From Dromaius novaehollandiae (lineage: Eukaryota; Chordata; Aves; Casuariiformes; Dromaiidae): a stretch of 64,000 nucleotides of DNA. Positions 60,780 through 64,000 of the stretch are shown here, in pieces (within the stretch, counting starts at the first letter, position 1; the number at the start of each line of letters is the position of its first letter). The notes under the pieces were generated by a model. It was not told where the DNA came from and ran no database searches. It saw only the letters and a program-made list of their open reading frames with translations. The DNA lies in contig NC_088098.1 in the NCBI RefSeq assembly GCF_036370855.1, positions 143,922,721 to 143,986,720 on the forward strand. The letters are read 5' to 3'. A program made the translations under genes and the position numbers.

Positions 60780-62610
60780 GTGAAGTGGGCAAATGTGATA
60801 CCAATTTTAATAAGGACTTTGTGGACAATCCAGTGAATGTAATTTCTGTATTGGAAAAACTTGTAGACATTATAAGAAATACAGGGTTAAATATATGATG
60901 ATAAATTGTAGAAGAGTCATTGCACCTTTTCTAGACATGGTAATTTATTAAATGTTTTGAAGAAGTCAGCAACTGTGTGAATTAATTTAATCTCGATTTT
61001 CAAAAGCTTTTGGCAAGGCTGATGCAAAAAGATCTTAAATAAACTAGCTTGTCCTGAGATAAGAGAAAGATCTCTTGTAGATTAGTAACCAATTAGGAGG
61101 CAGAAAACAAAATTTAGGAATTATTTGTCAGTTTTGGGATGTAGCAAAGGGACTCCTGATCCCATAGGCACATGTTCAACATATTTATAAAAGATGCAGA
61201 AAAGAGGGTAATACTGGGATGCTGAATTTTGCACAAATGTATTTAGGATGGTCAGATTAATTTGACTAAGGATGTTTAAGGGACTGAAGCCTCTGTCATA
61301 TGAGAAGATGCTGAGAGAGCTGGGGCTGGTCAGCTGGGAGAAGAGAAGGCTCAAGGGGATCTTAGCAGTGTGTGTAAATATCTGATGAGGAGGGAGTAAA
61401 GAAGAGGAGGCTGACTCTTCTCAGTGGTGCCCAGTGACAGGACAAGAGGCAATGGGCACAGACTGAAATGCAGGAAATTCCATTTAAACATAAGCAAACA
61501 CTTCTTTAGTGTGAACAGGTTGCCTGGAGGGTTTGAGGATTCTCCATCCTTGGAGATATTCAAACCCTGACTGGACACAGCCCTGAGCAACCTGCTGTAG
61601 CTGACCCTGCTCTGAGCAGGGGGGTTGGACTAGATGATCTCTGGAGGTGCCCTCCAGCCTTAGCTACACTGTGACTTTGTGATTTTGGGAAATCTTAACC
61701 ACTGTAAAGAACTGTGAAGAATCTCACAATACTGAATGACTGGGTGGTAAAGGGATGGATAAATACCAAGTGTCAGTTAATACAAATGCAGCATGTGAGA
61801 AAAACAACCACAGCTATAAATTTGCAAGACTAGGTTCTTAATTAATTATTACCACTCAAAAAAAAAAAAATCTGATTTACTGATGAAAGTTCCCTGAACA
61901 TCAGCTTCAGTGTTTAGTGCGGTCAAAAAGGCAAATAAAATCTTATTAGTTCAGTAGGAAAAAAAATAAGAACAAGACAGGAAGCATCTTTCCGCCTTTA
62001 TGGAAATCATTGTTTCATTCTGTTGGGAATACTTAAAAGGAGGAGTCTGGTAGAACTGGAAAAAATACAAGAAAGGGATGATGAGGAATATGGGATGGTT
62101 CAATGCAAAGCAAGGCTAATTAACAAAGGCTTCTCAGCTTGCAAACAGATGACTGAGGTGTGATTTCATAGAAGTTTATAAAATTATGAATGGTTTGGAG
62201 AAAGTGAATAAGAAGTGGTTATTCTCTTTCTTATTATATATGAAGTAGCAAACATCCAACAACATTTAAAACAAACTACAGTACGATCTTTTTCATGCAA
62301 TTAAATGTGTAATTAAATCACAGAACTCTTTGTTCCAGAAACCTTTGGAGGCTAAATTCTTAAATGAATTGAAAGCGTGATTAGATAAAATAGTGGATGA
62401 TAGGTCCGTTGAGAGGCTAGGTGTAACCTTTGATTCAGGAAATCTCTTATAGGACTTATTACTGAAAGGATGCATAAGAAAAGATCACTCTGGACTTAAG
62501 GTGTCATTTATACTTCTTCCATAAGCACCTGTTACAGGACGTTGTTGGAAACAGGGTACTTGTCTGGATGGATCCTTGGTTTGATAAACAGGGTCATTCT
62601 TCTCATTGCA
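60780..62610 (+). mobile_element. Ancient CR1/L3-like LINE relic, interrupted by a younger CR1
   Basis: Diverged but colinear CR1-clade sequence on both sides of the younger insertion. To the left are aaaagcttttggcaaggctg, gtcctgagataagagaaaga and acatatttataaaagatgca. To the right are actgtgaagaatctcacaat, tgactgggtggtaaaggg, agtttataaaattatgaatg, tggagaaagtgaataag and a 3' end ggatggatccttggtttgat. This order matches remembered amniote CR1 copies whose 3' end reads 'gatggacctttggtctgacc'. All frames are destroyed. The element lies in the same orientation as DHRSX. Confidence 0.65.
61265..61685 (+). mobile_element. CR1 LINE 3' end, avian type
   Basis: Clear CR1 3' sequence: gaagatgctgagagagctgg, ggctcaaggggatcttagca, agtgacaggacaagaggcaa, aggttgcctggagggtttga, gggttggactagatgatctc and ggaggtgccctccagcctta, ending in the short tgtgactttgtgatt tail that replaces a poly(A) tail in CR1. 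It is 5'-truncated, as usual for CR1, and has no intact frame. It interrupts the older LINE relic, which resumes directly after it. Confidence 0.9.
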
Positions 62611-62633
62611 ACATCTGGGTTGCTGAAACTGGG

Positions 62634-62690
62634 CAAGAATGTTTTTTCTTTGTAAATGAATACAAGAATGCTTTTTCTTTGTAAATCAAC
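62634..62690 (+). repeat. 29-bp tandem duplication
   Basis: caagaatgttttttctttgt... is repeated after 29 bases as caagaatgctttttctttgt..., with few mismatches. It lies just beyond the 3' end of the old CR1. Confidence 0.85.
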
Positions 62691-62815
62691 ATCCTCCTCC
62701 TTATTCAGTTTTGTTTCTTTTCTCAAACAAACACTTGCAATGGTATTTTTGCCTTTCATATCAGAAGCGGTTTTATATATTTTTTATTTAATTGTGATTG
62801 TTGTATGATGAACAG

Positions 62816-62908
62816 AGTGACAAAAGAAGAGTGGTGCCTTTTATACCACATCACATCCTTACACCTGACTTTACTGAAGAACAGATTCGTGCCTTGGAAA
62901 TGTTACGG
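62816..62908 (+). CDS. Candidate internal coding exon, unidentified
   Basis: A 93-base segment between an AG acceptor (tgtatgatgaacag, weak pyrimidine tract) and a donor-like CGG then gtaaaa, phase 0 at both ends, 31 codons. The peptide includes KRRVVPFIPHHILTPDF and TEEQIRALEMLR and looks strongly protein-like for its length, but I cannot name it. It cannot be DHRSX exon 3: in the phase left by exon 2 a TGA occurs at once, and the sequence is unrelated. It could belong to a separate gene in DHRSX intron 2, or be a fragment of a retroposed gene. Confidence 0.22.
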
Positions 62909-64000
62909 GTAAAACCCAAGTTTTATATTCCTCTATCTTAAGTAAGATTTTTTTTTTAATTGAAGGCTTTGTAGATTTCTTTAAAAGAAGTATTAAAACA
63001 TTCATATCATACTAAGTCCCAATTTCTCATTCTCATCATCTTTAAAGCTATGTGTAGCTGCATCCTTTCCCTTCTCTCTTCCCTTTCCTCCACTCTCATT
63101 CTTACCCTGGTTTGATGCATCAGATTCTTTCACCAACTTCAAATACTGTTCTTCTTGGATCTACTCTTATCCTTGAATCTTATTTCATGGCTCACTGTGA
63201 AAGGAAGAGTATTGCACTTGCTCTTTCCCAAATGCAAGCCTCTGCAACGCTCACCTGTTTCCCGCAGCAGCTCCCTTCTGGGGACCAAACCCGCTTAGTG
63301 GTTGACCTGTCTGACACCCTGCTATACTCACAGGAGCATTTAGACTCTGAGCTTTTCTGGACAGGCATTCATGCCTCTGAGGCACATGCCATTTGTTATG
63401 CAGTGCCATGCGCACTTGCAAATTCATAATCCTCATAACATCAGCTGATATGACGTTAATTTTCTCTTGAGGCTTTGGGTGTCCTCGCAAGCCCTTCAGA
63501 CCCGCCTCCCCAATTACTCCAGTTCACTTTCAATCATAACGAGGATTATACTACTCTGAGAAGGCACCTTAATTCAAAAATCCAGCTAAAATCTTTTATA
63601 TATTCTATTGCACTAAGACAACCAACTATTACTGTGTGGAACTTCTTAATTATATGGTATACATTTATACAAAATGTATTACCATAATACCAAGCTACTC
63701 TTGGTAATATAAATATGCATTAGAGTTTATGGACACCACTTCTAAAGTCGGATTACTTGAAGTGGTCAGTGAGGGTCTTTACATTACACCTACCAAGTCT
63801 GCAATTCAGGCTGATGTGCTTTTCTGGTTCCCTGTCACCTGAAAGTAGTAAATTGGCTCCCCCTCATCTTTCCTGAACATCTTAGCAAAAGGGGGGGGGG
63901 GAAGGTTGATAGGGCAGGATGCTAGCCCTGAAAAGCTATTTATTGTTTTAGAGATTAACTGATATACAGAATTATGGCTAAAGAAGGGATTTACCTCTGG
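62909..64000 (+). other. DHRSX intron 2, window end
   Basis: No supported gene. The open frame at 63,112-63,429 is in pyrimidine-rich sequence and shows nothing recognisable. An 11-base G run lies at 63,891-63,901. The next DHRSX exon is not reached. Confidence 0.55.

Noticed and set aside
54142-64000. Search for DHRSX exon 3
   Set aside because: No sequence matching the region after the cofactor motif, and no in-phase splice-bounded homologue, was found; it presumably lies beyond the window.
1-64000. tRNA, rRNA, CRISPR, operon-type or phage features
   Set aside because: None seen. The sequence is vertebrate nuclear DNA and only tRNA-derived SINE fragments occur.

Overview
The window looks like nuclear DNA from a bird. 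The support is a CR1 LINE 3' end of avian type (about 61,265-61,685), older CR1, MIR-like and palindromic DNA-transposon relics of the kind shared by amniotes, long introns, one vertebrate-type CpG island, and clear orthologues of DHRSX and ZBED1. In mammals these two genes sit together in pseudoautosomal region 1, with ZBED1 nested in DHRSX. The species and chromosome cannot be read from the sequence.

Layout. 1-13,200 is AT-rich upstream sequence with no secure gene, one attractive minus-strand exon candidate at 9,389-9,504, and an old CR1-like relic. 13,230-14,960 is a strong CpG island holding DHRSX coding exon 1 (13,998-14,112, + strand). DHRSX intron 1 is about 39.9 kb and ends at coding exon 2 (54,034-54,141). 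The two exons join in the same codon phase and give the DHRSX N-terminus plus the Rossmann TGxxxGIG motif. The remaining DHRSX exons must lie beyond the window. Inside intron 1, on the same strand, is the complete single-exon ZBED1 coding region (21,660-23,747), a domesticated hAT transposase. It has a 5' UTR splice acceptor, an upstream ORF overlapping its start, and a 3' flank carrying two palindromic transposon relics. 59,290-62,610 is a cluster of CR1 relics in which a younger CR1 is nested in an ancient one.

Unresolved signals. On the minus strand, four candidate exons (57.6, 52.8, 47.8 and 37.9-37.3 kb) form a phase-consistent chain. The chain ends in a 194-codon terminal exon (including stop) followed by AATAAA and a GT-rich stretch. 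This could be an unrecognised gene antisense to DHRSX. On the plus strand, two acceptor-ORF-poly(A) blocks (49.44 and 57.40 kb) are in phase with the preceding DHRSX exon and could be alternative terminal exons. All of these were found by eye, without homology searches or RNA evidence, and are scored low.

How the genes relate. DHRSX encodes a short-chain dehydrogenase linked to dolichol synthesis. ZBED1 encodes a DNA-binding nuclear regulator. They are linked by position and probably by a shared CpG-island promoter, not by a common pathway.
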